Assembly: GCF_001598415.1 (NCBI RefSeq)
Contig: NZ_BCYX01000029.1
Coordinates: forward strand, 1 to 48,767
Length of the DNA stretch: 48,767 bases
Source: Sphingomonas mali NBRC 15500
GTDB taxonomy: Bacteria; Pseudomonadota; Alphaproteobacteria; Sphingomonadales; Sphingomonadaceae
Direction of reading: 5' to 3'
In this document: in pieces, positions 23,284 through 30,641 of the stretch
Position numbering within the stretch: position 1 is the first letter of the stretch
How the letters are laid out: every line of letters starts with the position of its first letter
Notes under the pieces: generated by a model
Database searches by the model: none
What the model saw: the letters and a program-made list of their open reading frames with translations, nothing else
Told to the model about the DNA's origin: nothing
Translations under genes and position numbers: made by a program

Positions 23284-24144
23284 ATGGTTCGCTGGATTGC
23301 AGCTTTGGTCGGGTTGGCGTTTGCGGGCGTGCTCGCGATCGCACTGGTCATCACCGTGTGGGGCGTCGCGTCCGACAGCACGCCCAAGATCTGGACGGGC
23401 GCGCCGAAGTCGGCGGAGACCGAGTTCCACAAGCATCCGCGCAATGCGGGGCTGAGCTCGGCGGGCGTGTTCGGCAAGTTCGACAAACAGCAGCTGCAGC
23501 GCGGCTTCCAAGTCTATAAGGAAGTCTGCTCGGCGTGCCATTCGCTCAAGTACGTCGCGTTCCGCGATCTCACTGGGCTCGGCTACAGCGAAGGCCAGGT
23601 GAAGGCGATCGCGGCCGGCTTCGACAACATTCCGTCGATCAATCCGGACACGGGTGAGGCCGCGACCCGCAAGGGCGTGCCGGCCGACCATTTCCCGCTG
23701 GCGTTCGCCAACGACATCGCGGCGCGCGCCGCCAACAACAACGCGATCCCGCCCGACCTCAGCTACATGACTCGCGCCCGCCATGGCGGTGCCGACTATG
23801 TCTATTCGCTGCTGACCGGCTATCAGGATCAGCCCGCGGCGTTGTTGAAGGAATTCCCCGAGGCCAAGACGCCGACCGGGCTGCACTTCAATCCGTATTT
23901 CGCGAACCTCAACATCGCGATGCCGCCGCCGCTCAGGTCGGAAGGCCAGGTGCAATATTCCGACGGCACCAAGCCCACGGTCGACAATATGGCGCGCGAC
24001 GTTGCCGCTTTCCTGGTGTGGACCGCAGACCCCAATCTGGAGACGCGGCACCAATATGGCTTCATGGCGGTCATCTTCCTGCTGTTCTCGAGCCTGCTGG
24101 CGTTCGGCGCGTACCGGAACATCTGGCGCGACGTGAAGCATTGA
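23284..24144 (+). CDS. petC: Cytochrome c1 of complex III
   Basis: 286-residue membrane-anchored c-type cytochrome. The N-terminal hydrophobic signal (WIAALVGLAFAGVLAIALVI) is followed by the heme-binding motif CSACH (82-86). The methionine axial ligand lies in the NIAMPPPLRSEGQV segment. A C-terminal anchor helix (MAVIFLLFSSLLAFGAYRN) precedes a short basic tail. AGGGGATATAAGACAG lies upstream of the ATG. Last gene of petABC; a 76-nt gap to apt follows, containing the palindrome CGTTTTAAAACG (24162-24173) but no convincing terminator. Confidence 0.97.
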   Translation: MVRWIAALVGLAFAGVLAIALVITVWGVASDSTPKIWTGAPKSAETEFHKHPRNAGLSSAGVFGKFDKQQLQRGFQVYKEVCSACHSLKYVAFRDLTGLGYSEGQVKAIAAGFDNIPSINPDTGEAATRKGVPADHFPLAFANDIAARAANNNAIPPDLSYMTRARHGGADYVYSLLTGYQDQPAALLKEFPEAKTPTGLHFNPYFANLNIAMPPPLRSEGQVQYSDGTKPTVDNMARDVAAFLVWTADPNLETRHQYGFMAVIFLLFSSLLAFGAYRNIWRDVKH

Positions 24145-24220
24145 TCGGGCGCGGCGCTTGACGTTTTAAAACGGCTCCGCCGCCCCCCTTCGTTTCGTCA
24201 TCCATCGGGCGGAGTTCGCG

Positions 24221-24760
24221 ATGACCCACGCCAATGATGACCTCAAGGCACTGATCCGCACGATCCCGGACTTCCCCAAGCCCGGGATCATGTTCCGTGA
24301 CATCACGACCCTATTGCTCGACGCGCAGGGGCTGGCCGAAACCATCAGGCGCATGGCGGCGGCCGTCGACGGCCCGGTCGACCTCGTGGCTGGAATCGAA
24401 GCGCGCGGTTTCCTGTTCGCCGCCGCGCTCGCCGTGCCGCTCAACGCCGGCGTGCTGCTGATCCGCAAGGACGGCAAGCTGCCCGGCGTGACGATCGCGG
24501 AGGACTATGCGCTCGAATACGGCACCGACCGCATCACCATGCACGAGGATGCGCTGGTGCCCGGCCAGCGCGTATTGCTGGTCGACGATCTGATCGCCAC
24601 CGGCGGCACGGCACGCGCCGCAATCCGCTTGCTGCGCAAGGCCGGCGCGGTGGTCGACCAGGTCCAGTTCGTCATCGACCTGCCAGACCTCGGCGGTGCC
24701 GCCGCGCTGGCAGGCGACGGCGTGAAGGTCACCTCATTGTTCGCCTTCGAAGGGCATTGA
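24221..24760 (+). CDS. apt: Adenine phosphoribosyltransferase (Apt)
   Basis: 179-residue purine-salvage enzyme forming AMP from adenine and PRPP. Motifs: DFPKPGIMFRDIT (adenine-site loop), AGIEARGFLFAAALA, IRKDGKLPG, and the PRPP signature VLLVDDLIATGGTA. Full length. The ATG at 24221 is preceded by GGGCGGAGTTCGCG. It lies downstream of petC in the same direction but across a 76-nt gap, and may have its own promoter. Confidence 0.95.
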   Translation: MTHANDDLKALIRTIPDFPKPGIMFRDITTLLLDAQGLAETIRRMAAAVDGPVDLVAGIEARGFLFAAALAVPLNAGVLLIRKDGKLPGVTIAEDYALEYGTDRITMHEDALVPGQRVLLVDDLIATGGTARAAIRLLRKAGAVVDQVQFVIDLPDLGGAAALAGDGVKVTSLFAFEGH

Positions 24761-24789
24761 CCGGTCCGATTGGGCTGAAACGGCCCTGG

Positions 24790-24838
24790 AGCATCGCGCG
24801 GAAAAGTGGGCACCGGTTTCCGCAAAAAAGCGATGCGA
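24790..24838. repeat. Dispersed nested inverted repeat, copy 2
   Basis: Same element as 16291-16339 (GCATCG...CGATGC outer arms, GGAAA...TTTCC inner arms around AGTGGGCACCGG). It lies 30 nt after apt. Between the repeat and the next ATG (24937) the sequence is AT-richer (TTTTATCGCC, GCGTTTTTTGCCGC), which may include the promoter of the following gene. Confidence 0.65.
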
Positions 24839-24936
24839 CCTCTGCCCCTCGGAACTGATTTCGCCTCCGAATCGTTTTATCGCCTAGTGGCAGCGGCGCG
24901 TTTTTTGCCGCGGCTCCGGTGTATGGAGACGTTTCA

Positions 24937-25389
24937 ATGAAGATCGGCATCATGATGTTGGGTGCGGCGTCGCTGCTCTCGCTCGGCGGCTGCGTCGATG
25001 ATGGCTATGGCTATAGCGGCGTCAGTATCGGCTATGGCTCACCTGGCTATTACGGCGACTATTACAGCGATTTCTACGACGGCGGATATGGCACGCCATA
25101 TTACGGATGGTACGGGGGCTATTATTACCCCGGCACAGGCTATTACGTCTACGATCGCTATCGCCGTCCGCATCGTTGGGACAGCAACCAGCAGCGCTAC
25201 TGGCAGAACCGCGGCTCGCAATGGCGGGGGTCGGGTCGAAGCGACGAATGGCGCGGCTTCCAGCGCGGTCCGCGGACAGGCGGCAACGACGGCTATCGCT
25301 GGCGTGGCAATGGCGGCGGCAACGGAGGTTGGCGCGGTAACGATGGTCGACGCGGCAATGGCGGCGACGGGCGCCATCGCGGCCACTAA
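24937..25389 (+). CDS. Gly/Tyr/Arg-rich lipoprotein
   Basis: 150-residue lipoprotein: signal MKIGIMMLGAASLLSLGGC with lipobox LGGC. Residues 20-75 are Tyr/Gly repeats (GSPGYYGDYYSDFYDGGYG, then YYGWYGGYYYPGTGYYV), and residues 80-150 are Arg/Gly/Trp-rich (RGSQWRGSGRSDEWRGF, NGGGNGGWRGNDGRRG). GGAGA lies 8 nt before the ATG at 24937. The composition is typical of outer-membrane low-complexity proteins of sphingomonads. Converges with the maoC-type gene; their stop codons are only 2 nt apart. No function assigned. Confidence 0.75.
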   Translation: MKIGIMMLGAASLLSLGGCVDDGYGYSGVSIGYGSPGYYGDYYSDFYDGGYGTPYYGWYGGYYYPGTGYYVYDRYRRPHRWDSNQQRYWQNRGSQWRGSGRSDEWRGFQRGPRTGGNDGYRWRGNGGGNGGWRGNDGRRGNGGDGRHRGH

Positions 25390-25391
25390 TA

Positions 25392-25856
25392 TCAATTCTC
25401 CTGGGGCCGCGTCCGGATCAGCCCGTTGGCGACGAAGGTCATGACCGCTTCGTCATGCTGGTTGAACACCGTGGTGCGGCCCTTGGTGATGCCCATTTCC
25501 GGGCGGCTCCGCGACACGCGCTTGTCGAGCAATTCCGTCTCGCAGCGCAATGTGTCGCCCGGATAGACCGGCTTCAGCCAGCGCAATTCGTCGATTCCCG
25601 GTGATCCGAGGCCAGCCGAGCGCTGGCCCTTCATATTCTCGACCGTCATCCGCATTGCCATCGCCGCGGTATGCCAGCCGCTCGCCGACAATCGTCCGAA
25701 ATGGGTCTGCGCGGCCGCCTCGTCGGACAGATGGAAGGGCTGGGGGTCGTATTTGGTGGCGAACTCGACCACTTCTTCGCGCGTCACTTCGTAGCGGCCG
25801 AAGCTCGCTTTGGTGCCGACCACCAGATCCTCGAAATATTTGAGGTCGTCGCTCAT
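25392..25856 (-). CDS. MaoC family (R)-hydratase
   Basis: 154-residue hotdog-fold protein of the MaoC dehydratase family. The hydratase motif appears as YDPQPFHLSDEAAAQTHFGRLSASGWH, with Asp and His of the catalytic loop, followed by GSPGIDELRWLKPVYPGDTL and ITKGRTTVFNQHDEAVMTF. Members act on enoyl-CoA or similar thioesters. The ATG at 25856 overlaps the stop codon of the upstream phosphodiesterase gene (ATGA), so translation is coupled. Substrate not deducible. Confidence 0.88.
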   Translation of the reverse strand: MSDDLKYFEDLVVGTKASFGRYEVTREEVVEFATKYDPQPFHLSDEAAAQTHFGRLSASGWHTAAMAMRMTVENMKGQRSAGLGSPGIDELRWLKPVYPGDTLRCETELLDKRVSRSRPEMGITKGRTTVFNQHDEAVMTFVANGLIRTRPQEN

Positions 25857-27148
25857 TTTCCCAATGCTCCCCGGAACGGTACGTCGTCGCCATCCAGCCC
25901 CTGTCCCGGCGGCAGCCCGATCAGGTCGCGCAGCAACGGCGCGACGTCGACATTGTCGAAGGTCGGAATCCTGCCGATCGGCTTGATCGCCGGGCCGCTG
26001 GCGATGAACAGCGCCCGCATCTCCGGCGCGTCATTGTCATAGCCATGTGCGCCGCCCTCGACCTTGCGCTTGGGCGGGTGGACGACGACCGTCCAGCCCG
26101 CATCGGGCAGGCAGAGGATGGCCGGCACGCGCGGGTTCTTCCCATAATGGAGGCGCTCCGGCACCTCGGCCTTGCGATAACAATTGAGGTGCGGGCCGTG
26201 TGCGCCGAGCAGCGCCTTCTCGACCGCCGCCTGCTTGCCCGGCTTGGGATTGATCGAGGCGTACACCCCGTCCTCGACCACGTCATAATCGTCGGGATTG
26301 CTGAACGTATCGAGCACGATCAGCCGGTCTTGGGAGATCGCCGCCATGCCGTGATCGGCGACGATGACGAAATTGGCCGGCTGGCCCAGCTTGGCGAGTT
26401 CCTCGCGCAGCCGTCCGATCGCCTTGTCGGCACTGGCCGCCGCATCGGTCGTGCGTTGGTCGTCCGGGCCATATTCATGGCCCGCGGTATCGACCTCGTC
26501 GAAATAGAGCGTGACGAAGCGCGGGCGCGTCTCAGCCGGGCGGCGCAGCCAGTCGACGACGCTGTCGACGCGCTGGCGGTCGCTCAGCGCCTGGTTGAAT
26601 TGCAGCCAATCGTGCGGCCGCGTGCCCCCGGTCATCGGGTTGGGCCAGTCCTTCGATCGCTCGCCGCCCCAGGCGACGTTCGATCCCGGCCAGAAGGCGG
26701 TCGCGGTGCGGATCCCGGCCTTTTCCGCGGTGACCCAGATGGGCTCCGCGGCGTTCCACCAGAACGGGTCGTCCGACGCCATGGTGAAGGTGTCGCCCGG
26801 TCGCGATGCGTCGAGCATCTTGTTGGCGACGATGCCGGTACGGTCGGGGCGCAGTCCGGTGACCAAGGTCCAGTGATTGGGGAACGTCTTGGACGGATAG
26901 CTCGGCCGCATCGCGCCGCTGATGCCGGCGGCGGCAAGCGCGCTGAGATTGGGTGTCACGCCGCGATCGAGATAGTCGGCGCGGAAGCCGTCGATCGAGA
27001 CCAGGATGGTGACCGGCGCCTTGGCCTCGGCTTCGGCAACCGGCGTGGGAAGGGTGCTTGCTGCGCTTTGCGGCGGTGGCGACGCCCCCGCATATGCCGG
27101 CAACGCAATAGCGGCGGCGAGAAGGGCGGCCCGGGCAATCCAGCGCAT
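25853..27148 (-). CDS. Exported nucleotide pyrophosphatase/phosphodiesterase (NPP type)
   Basis: 431-residue alkaline-phosphatase-superfamily enzyme with a signal peptide (MRWIARAALLAAAIALPAYAGA). Two-metal-site residues: Asp53 in SIDGFRADYL, nucleophile Thr88 in PSKTFPN, DEVDTAGHEYGP (Asp and His), ADHGM and GAHGYDN. The layout is that of bacterial ectonucleotide pyrophosphatase/phosphodiesterases, likely active on nucleotide diesters or sulfate/phosphate mono- and diesters in the periplasm. The ATG at 27148 has AGGAG 7 nt upstream; the TTG before it is ignored. Upstream of and coupled to the MaoC gene. Confidence 0.9.
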   Translation of the reverse strand: MRWIARAALLAAAIALPAYAGASPPPQSAASTLPTPVAEAEAKAPVTILVSIDGFRADYLDRGVTPNLSALAAAGISGAMRPSYPSKTFPNHWTLVTGLRPDRTGIVANKMLDASRPGDTFTMASDDPFWWNAAEPIWVTAEKAGIRTATAFWPGSNVAWGGERSKDWPNPMTGGTRPHDWLQFNQALSDRQRVDSVVDWLRRPAETRPRFVTLYFDEVDTAGHEYGPDDQRTTDAAASADKAIGRLREELAKLGQPANFVIVADHGMAAISQDRLIVLDTFSNPDDYDVVEDGVYASINPKPGKQAAVEKALLGAHGPHLNCYRKAEVPERLHYGKNPRVPAILCLPDAGWTVVVHPPKRKVEGGAHGYDNDAPEMRALFIASGPAIKPIGRIPTFDNVDVAPLLRDLIGLPPGQGLDGDDVPFRGALGK

Positions 27149-27206
27149 CAACGACTCCTTGGTCGATCCGCCCCCGCCATGGCGGGCCGCGGTTTCACGC
27201 GCAAGC

Positions 27207-27246
27207 TGAAGCGGAGAGCGTGGTTCTAATCACGCTCTCCGCTTCA
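27207..27246. terminator. Perfect 16-bp palindrome, probable terminator
   Basis: TGAAGCGGAGAGCGTG (27207-27222) pairs perfectly with CACGCTCTCCGCTTCA (27231-27246) around an 8-nt loop. It lies 48 nt past the stop codon of the Met-rich barrel gene on the reverse strand and before the phosphodiesterase gene. There is no T-run; the long stem itself may terminate or stabilise the mRNA end. Confidence 0.6.
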
Positions 27247-27257
27247 TCATTGGTGTC

Positions 27258-27295
27258 GCAGTGCGGAAGTCGGAATCCACTTTCCCGCGCGATCT
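27258..27295 (-). repeat. Dispersed nested inverted repeat, copy 3 (reverse)
   Basis: Reading the reverse strand, GCGCGGGAAAGTGGATTCCGA matches the core of the repeats at 16291 and 24790 (GCGCGGAAAAGTGGATACCGG) with few changes, but the outer arms are poorly kept. It directly follows the stop codon of the Met-rich barrel gene. Confidence 0.55.
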
Positions 27296-28940
27296 ACCCG
27301 CCCAAGCTGAGCTTGACGAATCCGGTCCAGCCCGCCGGCGACTTGCCATAAGCCGCATCGAGCGCCGCCGGCTTGGCGATCAGGAACCCGCTGCCACCGA
27401 TGGCCGCCTCCAGCGGCCCGATCAACTTGAGCCGATAGGCATAACCGAACTCGGCGCGCGTCACGCGAAAGGGACGGTCGTGGAACGGATCCTGCGGGTC
27501 GGGGAACAGCTCATCGTTGGTCAGGTTCTCGACCCGACCGAACACAGTGTGGTGATCGTCGATGTCCCAATTCGCCTCGCCCAGCCACGCAGTCAGCGAT
27601 CGCCCGGGCAAGCGGTTCTTGACCGCAAATCCCGCCAGCGCGGAAAAGCCGCCGCGCGCATATTGCACGCTCGCCGTGGTTCGCGCTTCATCGACGTCCG
27701 GCTCGAGCGCTTCGGGGCTCTTTAACCGTCCGTAGCTGGCCTGGGCGGACCAGTAAGGCGACGGGTTCCACGTCGCGCGCACGCTCCACGAATCGAGCTT
27801 GGGGGTTTCGATGTCCCAGCGATGCTGGTCCGGCTCGCGCCCGCGGAACGCCGACCCCTCGATCTGCCAATGATCGCCATTGAGCCCGGTCGTGACGACG
27901 CCATAGGTGATGTGCGTGCTGTCGAACCAGTGATGCGTGATCGGCGCGAGCGGCAGATATTTGGCCGATCGGCGATGCATGAACGCCGATGGTCCCAGGG
28001 CCGGCTCGGCGACCGGCCCGCCATAGACGAACCCGGTGATCCCCTTGCCCAGCGGCACGTCGACTCGCGCCGCGAGCTCCATGAACAGGTCATGCGGATG
28101 CTGGCGATCGACCAGGGAGGTCACGCCATTGGCGGTCTCCCCGGTCGCCAGCAGGCTCGGATAGCCCTTCGCGCCCATCAACGGCTCCAGGCTGAGCATC
28201 GACCGCAACGTCAGCCGCGCACCACCGAGATCGCGCTGCGCTTCGATCATCGCCATCGAGGTCACGAACGCCTCGTCGCGGCCACGCGGTCCCGACTGAT
28301 CGGTATAGGCGCCCCAGACATAGCCGTGGAGCATCACCATCCAGTCGCCGCTGGCGAGGTGAAGGCCGTGCATCCCGCCTTCCGCCCCCGGCAGGCGCGA
28401 GGTGCCCGATCCGGTTGCGAAGGCGGACGGCGCGCCCGACATGTCCATCCCCGGCATCGCAGCCGCGGATCGGTCATTGCCTGACGGCGTACCCGACTGG
28501 GGCATCGGCATGGTCATGCCCGGCATCGCGGCCGGCGCCTGGCCGGATGGCGTTGGGCCTGCGGGAGGCGACTGGGGCGGCGCCTGCGGGCTCGACATGT
28601 CCATTCCGGGCATCGCCTGCGGCATTGGCGATGTCGACGGTGGAGAGGCGGGGGCGGGCGTCCCCATCTCCATCCCCGGCATGGCCTCGGTCCGCATCGG
28701 TTCCGGCGCGGGGGCAGGCGCCTTTGAAGCATTGCGCGGCGCGCCCGCGCGCACGGGCGTTTTGTGTTTCGCGACCGAGCCGCGCTTGGGTTTGGACTTG
28801 GGTTTTGGCTTGGGCTTCGCCGTCGGCTTGGCGGGCATCTTCATGCCGGGCATCTGCATGCCGGCCATGCTCTGGCCGGCTGCCATGCCAGGCAGCATCG
28901 CGACCGCCGCGGCGGCCACGAACCATTTGGTACTGATCAT
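27294..28940 (-). CDS. Met-rich outer-membrane barrel protein, probable copper-related
   Basis: 548 residues. After a signal peptide (ending GMAAGQ), residues about 24-190 are low complexity: a Lys/Pro stretch (KPKPKPKSKPKRG) and at least seven MPGM-x-M modules (MQMPGMKMP, AMPGMEMG, AMPGMDMS, MPGMTMPMP, AMPGMDMSG). Residues 200-548 are beta-strand rich with paired aromatic/glycine positions (LHGYVWGAYTDQ, GRLKSPEALEPD, REFGYAYRL-like), a DRQHPHDLFMELA loop and TITHHWFDSTHITYG. Methionine clusters commonly bind Cu(I). Compare CopB, which has an N-terminal Met-rich domain and a barrel. Last gene of a reverse operon, 37 nt after the small Met/His-rich gene. Confidence 0.82.
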   Translation of the reverse strand: MISTKWFVAAAAVAMLPGMAAGQSMAGMQMPGMKMPAKPTAKPKPKPKSKPKRGSVAKHKTPVRAGAPRNASKAPAPAPEPMRTEAMPGMEMGTPAPASPPSTSPMPQAMPGMDMSSPQAPPQSPPAGPTPSGQAPAAMPGMTMPMPQSGTPSGNDRSAAAMPGMDMSGAPSAFATGSGTSRLPGAEGGMHGLHLASGDWMVMLHGYVWGAYTDQSGPRGRDEAFVTSMAMIEAQRDLGGARLTLRSMLSLEPLMGAKGYPSLLATGETANGVTSLVDRQHPHDLFMELAARVDVPLGKGITGFVYGGPVAEPALGPSAFMHRRSAKYLPLAPITHHWFDSTHITYGVVTTGLNGDHWQIEGSAFRGREPDQHRWDIETPKLDSWSVRATWNPSPYWSAQASYGRLKSPEALEPDVDEARTTASVQYARGGFSALAGFAVKNRLPGRSLTAWLGEANWDIDDHHTVFGRVENLTNDELFPDPQDPFHDRPFRVTRAEFGYAYRLKLIGPLEAAIGGSGFLIAKPAALDAAYGKSPAGWTGFVKLSLGG

Positions 28941-28977
28941 CGGAAATCTCCGTGGAATGGGGGAAGCGTCGGGGGCT

Positions 28978-29286
28978 TCACCCGTTCCTCGGCGGAGGCG
29001 GAATCGGCGCCTCGCCGGGCATCATGCGCAGGGCCATGATTCGCGAGATCGGTTCGGGAGCGGGCAGCGAGACCGGCGGCCGCACCCGCACGGCGTACCA
29101 GTCGCCCATCGGCACGCAGCCGATGCAAAGATGCTGCTGGACCATGGGCGCCTTGGGCTGCGGGTCGGGCATCCGGTGCCCGGCCATCGCCATCGGCTCC
29201 ATCCCCTCCATCCCCTCATGCGCCGCGGCCGGCATGGCCGGTGCGCCGAACGCAAGCATGAGGGCAAGGATCAATCGCAACAGCAT
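28978..29286 (-). CDS. Small exported Met/His-rich protein
   Basis: 102-residue protein with a signal peptide (MLLRLILALMLAFGAPAMPAAA). It is followed by a metal-ligand-rich stretch, HEGMEGMEPMAMAGHRMPDP (five Met, two His), then HLCIGCVPMGDWYAVRV with a CxxC, and a proline-rich end. Likely a periplasmic soft-metal binder, by composition. The ATG at 29286 is 9 nt after the glutaredoxin-MauE stop codon with a weak AGGT site, and the next gene starts 37 nt downstream. No family name is known to me. Confidence 0.75.
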   Translation of the reverse strand: MLLRLILALMLAFGAPAMPAAAHEGMEGMEPMAMAGHRMPDPQPKAPMVQQHLCIGCVPMGDWYAVRVRPPVSLPAPEPISRIMALRMMPGEAPIPPPPRNG

Positions 29287-29295
29287 CGGTCGACC

Positions 29296-30033
29296 TTAGC
29301 GCGCCAGCATCCAGATCGCCATCGCGACCATCATCAGGTTCTCCGTCAACGACACGAAGCCGAGCGGGACGTTGCTCGATCCGCCGACGCAGGCGCATTT
29401 CAGCTGACGCTTGTCGATATAGACCGCCTTGAACACCGACACCGCACCGACGTCGCCGATGAACAACGCGACGGGAATCGACAGCCACTTGGCGCTGCCG
29501 GCGATCATCAGGACGCCTGCCAGCGCCTCGGCAAAGGGATAGATATAGGCATAGGGCACCCAGCGCCGCGCCAGCAGATCGTAATTGAGGAACATGGTCG
29601 AGAAGCGTTCGATATCCTGCAGCTTCAGGATCGCCAGCACGCCCATGCTGAAGGCGATGAACCATTCGCCCGCCATGATCGTGAACGGCGACCCCATCGC
29701 CGCCTGGCTGGCGGCCAGCGCCATCAGCGCAGTCATCGCGAATAGGGCGATGACGGGACGATAGCTGGTCTCGTCCTTGGTCGGCACGTGCTTGCCGAAG
29801 AATGCGCGCAAATCGTCATTGCCGCCGATCCGCTGGCCATGGATGACCGTCTGCGGCGTCGTGGCGACGTTATGCTCGGCCTTGAACGCGTCCGTCTCCT
29901 CGCGCGTCCGCAGCCAGTGATCGTCGACCTGGTAGCCGTACGATTCGAGCAGCCATTTGGATTTGAGGCCATAGGGGCAGACATGCTCGGGCATGACCAT
30001 GCGATAGAGCGTCGCGCGCTTTGCGTTTTCCAT
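29296..30033 (-). CDS. Glutaredoxin-MauE/DoxX fusion membrane protein
   Basis: 245 residues in two parts. Residues 1-80 form a glutaredoxin domain with a monothiol-type CPYG active site (Cys19), the ATTPQTV cis-proline and GGNDDLR. Residues 88-245 form a four-helix MauE/DoxX-type membrane domain (VIALFAMTALMALAAS, FIAFSMGVLAIL, EALAGVLMIAG, VSVFKAVYID) with the cysteine pair KCACVGG (C213, C215). MauE-like proteins move electrons or metal across the membrane for cofactor or disulfide handling. First gene of the operon; its promoter overlaps the MerR operator, leaving a very short 5' UTR. Confidence 0.85.
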   Translation of the reverse strand: MENAKRATLYRMVMPEHVCPYGLKSKWLLESYGYQVDDHWLRTREETDAFKAEHNVATTPQTVIHGQRIGGNDDLRAFFGKHVPTKDETSYRPVIALFAMTALMALAASQAAMGSPFTIMAGEWFIAFSMGVLAILKLQDIERFSTMFLNYDLLARRWVPYAYIYPFAEALAGVLMIAGSAKWLSIPVALFIGDVGAVSVFKAVYIDKRQLKCACVGGSSNVPLGFVSLTENLMMVAMAIWMLAR

Positions 30034-30042
30034 GATGCATCC

Positions 30043-30074
30043 CATATAGGTTCCGTACCGTGGTACGGAGTCAA
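30043..30074 (-). promoter_or_regulatory. MerR-type promoter/operator of the metal operon
   Basis: On the reverse strand, TTGACT (30074-30069) and CTATAT (30049-30044) are 19 nt apart, the over-long spacing typical of MerR-controlled promoters. The spacer holds the dyad TCCGTACC-GT-GGTACGGA (30052-30069). TTGACTCCGTAC...GTACGGAA closely resembles the Tn501 mer operator. It lies between the divergent glutaredoxin-MauE and MerR genes. The predicted start, near 30037, is about 4 nt before the ATG. Confidence 0.75.
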
Positions 30075-30076
30075 GC

Positions 30077-30484
30077 ATGGCTGGAATGACGATCGGTAAA
30101 TTGGCCGCGGCGGGCGGGGTCGGCGTCGAGACCATCCGCTATTATCAACGCCGCGGCCTGTTGGAGGAGCCGCCTCGCGACGGATTTTATGGCGGTGTCC
30201 GCCGCTACGATACGACGGATGTGCAGCGGCTACGCTTCATCCGCGCGGCGCAGGGCGCCGGCTTCACGCTCGACCAGATCGCCGAATTGCTCGAACTCGA
30301 CGCGACCGACGATCGCGCCCGGGCGCGGGCGCTCGCGACCGAGCGGATCGCCGCGCTCGATGCCAAGATCGCCGAAATGCAGGAGGCGCGGGCCGCGCTC
30401 TCGCGACTGGCGCGTGACTGCGCGAGTTCGGAGGCCGGACCCTGCCCGATCCTGCGGGCGTTCGAGGCGGGCCGGCAGAGCTAG
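30077..30484 (+). CDS. MerR-family metal-responsive regulator
   Basis: 135-residue MerR-family activator. The DNA-binding domain reads MTIGKLA, GVGVETIRYYQRRGLL, GVRRYDTTDVQRLRFIRAAQ and GFTLDQIAELLELD, close to mercury-type MerR. The dimerisation helix (about 80-112) follows. The metal loop has only two cysteines, Cys115 and Cys123 in CASSEAGPCPI, spaced C-x7-C as in CueR; the third MerR cysteine (Cys82 in Tn501) is replaced by Asp. A Cu(I)/Ag(I)/Au(I) sensor is therefore more likely than Hg(II). The ATG at 30077 has CGGAG 7 nt upstream, inside the operator. Confidence 0.85.
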   Translation: MAGMTIGKLAAAGGVGVETIRYYQRRGLLEEPPRDGFYGGVRRYDTTDVQRLRFIRAAQGAGFTLDQIAELLELDATDDRARARALATERIAALDAKIAEMQEARAALSRLARDCASSEAGPCPILRAFEAGRQS

Positions 30485-30506
30485 AGTGATCCGTCTAGTC
30501 GACATC

Positions 30507-30605
30507 CCTCCCCGGCGAAGGCCGGGGCCCAGTTTCGGTGGCGGGGAGATGGCGTCTGCTCGCTGAGAGAGCATCGCGACTGGGCCCCGGCCTTCGCCGG
30601 GGAGG
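30507..30605. repeat. Perfect 27-bp inverted repeat with 45-nt spacer
   Basis: Arms 30507-30533 and 30579-30605 are perfectly complementary over 27 nt (CCTCCCCGGCGAAGGCCGGG... with its reverse complement). Each arm is itself partly palindromic. It fills the gap between the converging MerR-family gene and ychF and is followed by TGTTTTATATT. It may be a non-autonomous repeat element acting as a terminator for both genes. No target-site duplication was recognised. Confidence 0.75.
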
Positions 30606-30641
30606 TGTTTTATATTCGATGCACATCGTTCCGACGCCGCG

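Noticed and set aside
21951..23486. Long reverse-strand frame opposite petB
   Set aside because: Arg/Gln/His-rich composition and full overlap with cytochrome b identify it as a shadow.
24158..24180. Promoter TTGACG before apt
   Set aside because: No -10 box at 16-19 nt; the adjacent CGTTTTAAAACG palindrome is noted but not interpretable.
28937..30484. Mercury resistance operon
   Set aside because: The operator and DNA-binding domain are mer-like, but merT, merP and merA are absent and the Hg-site third cysteine is missing.
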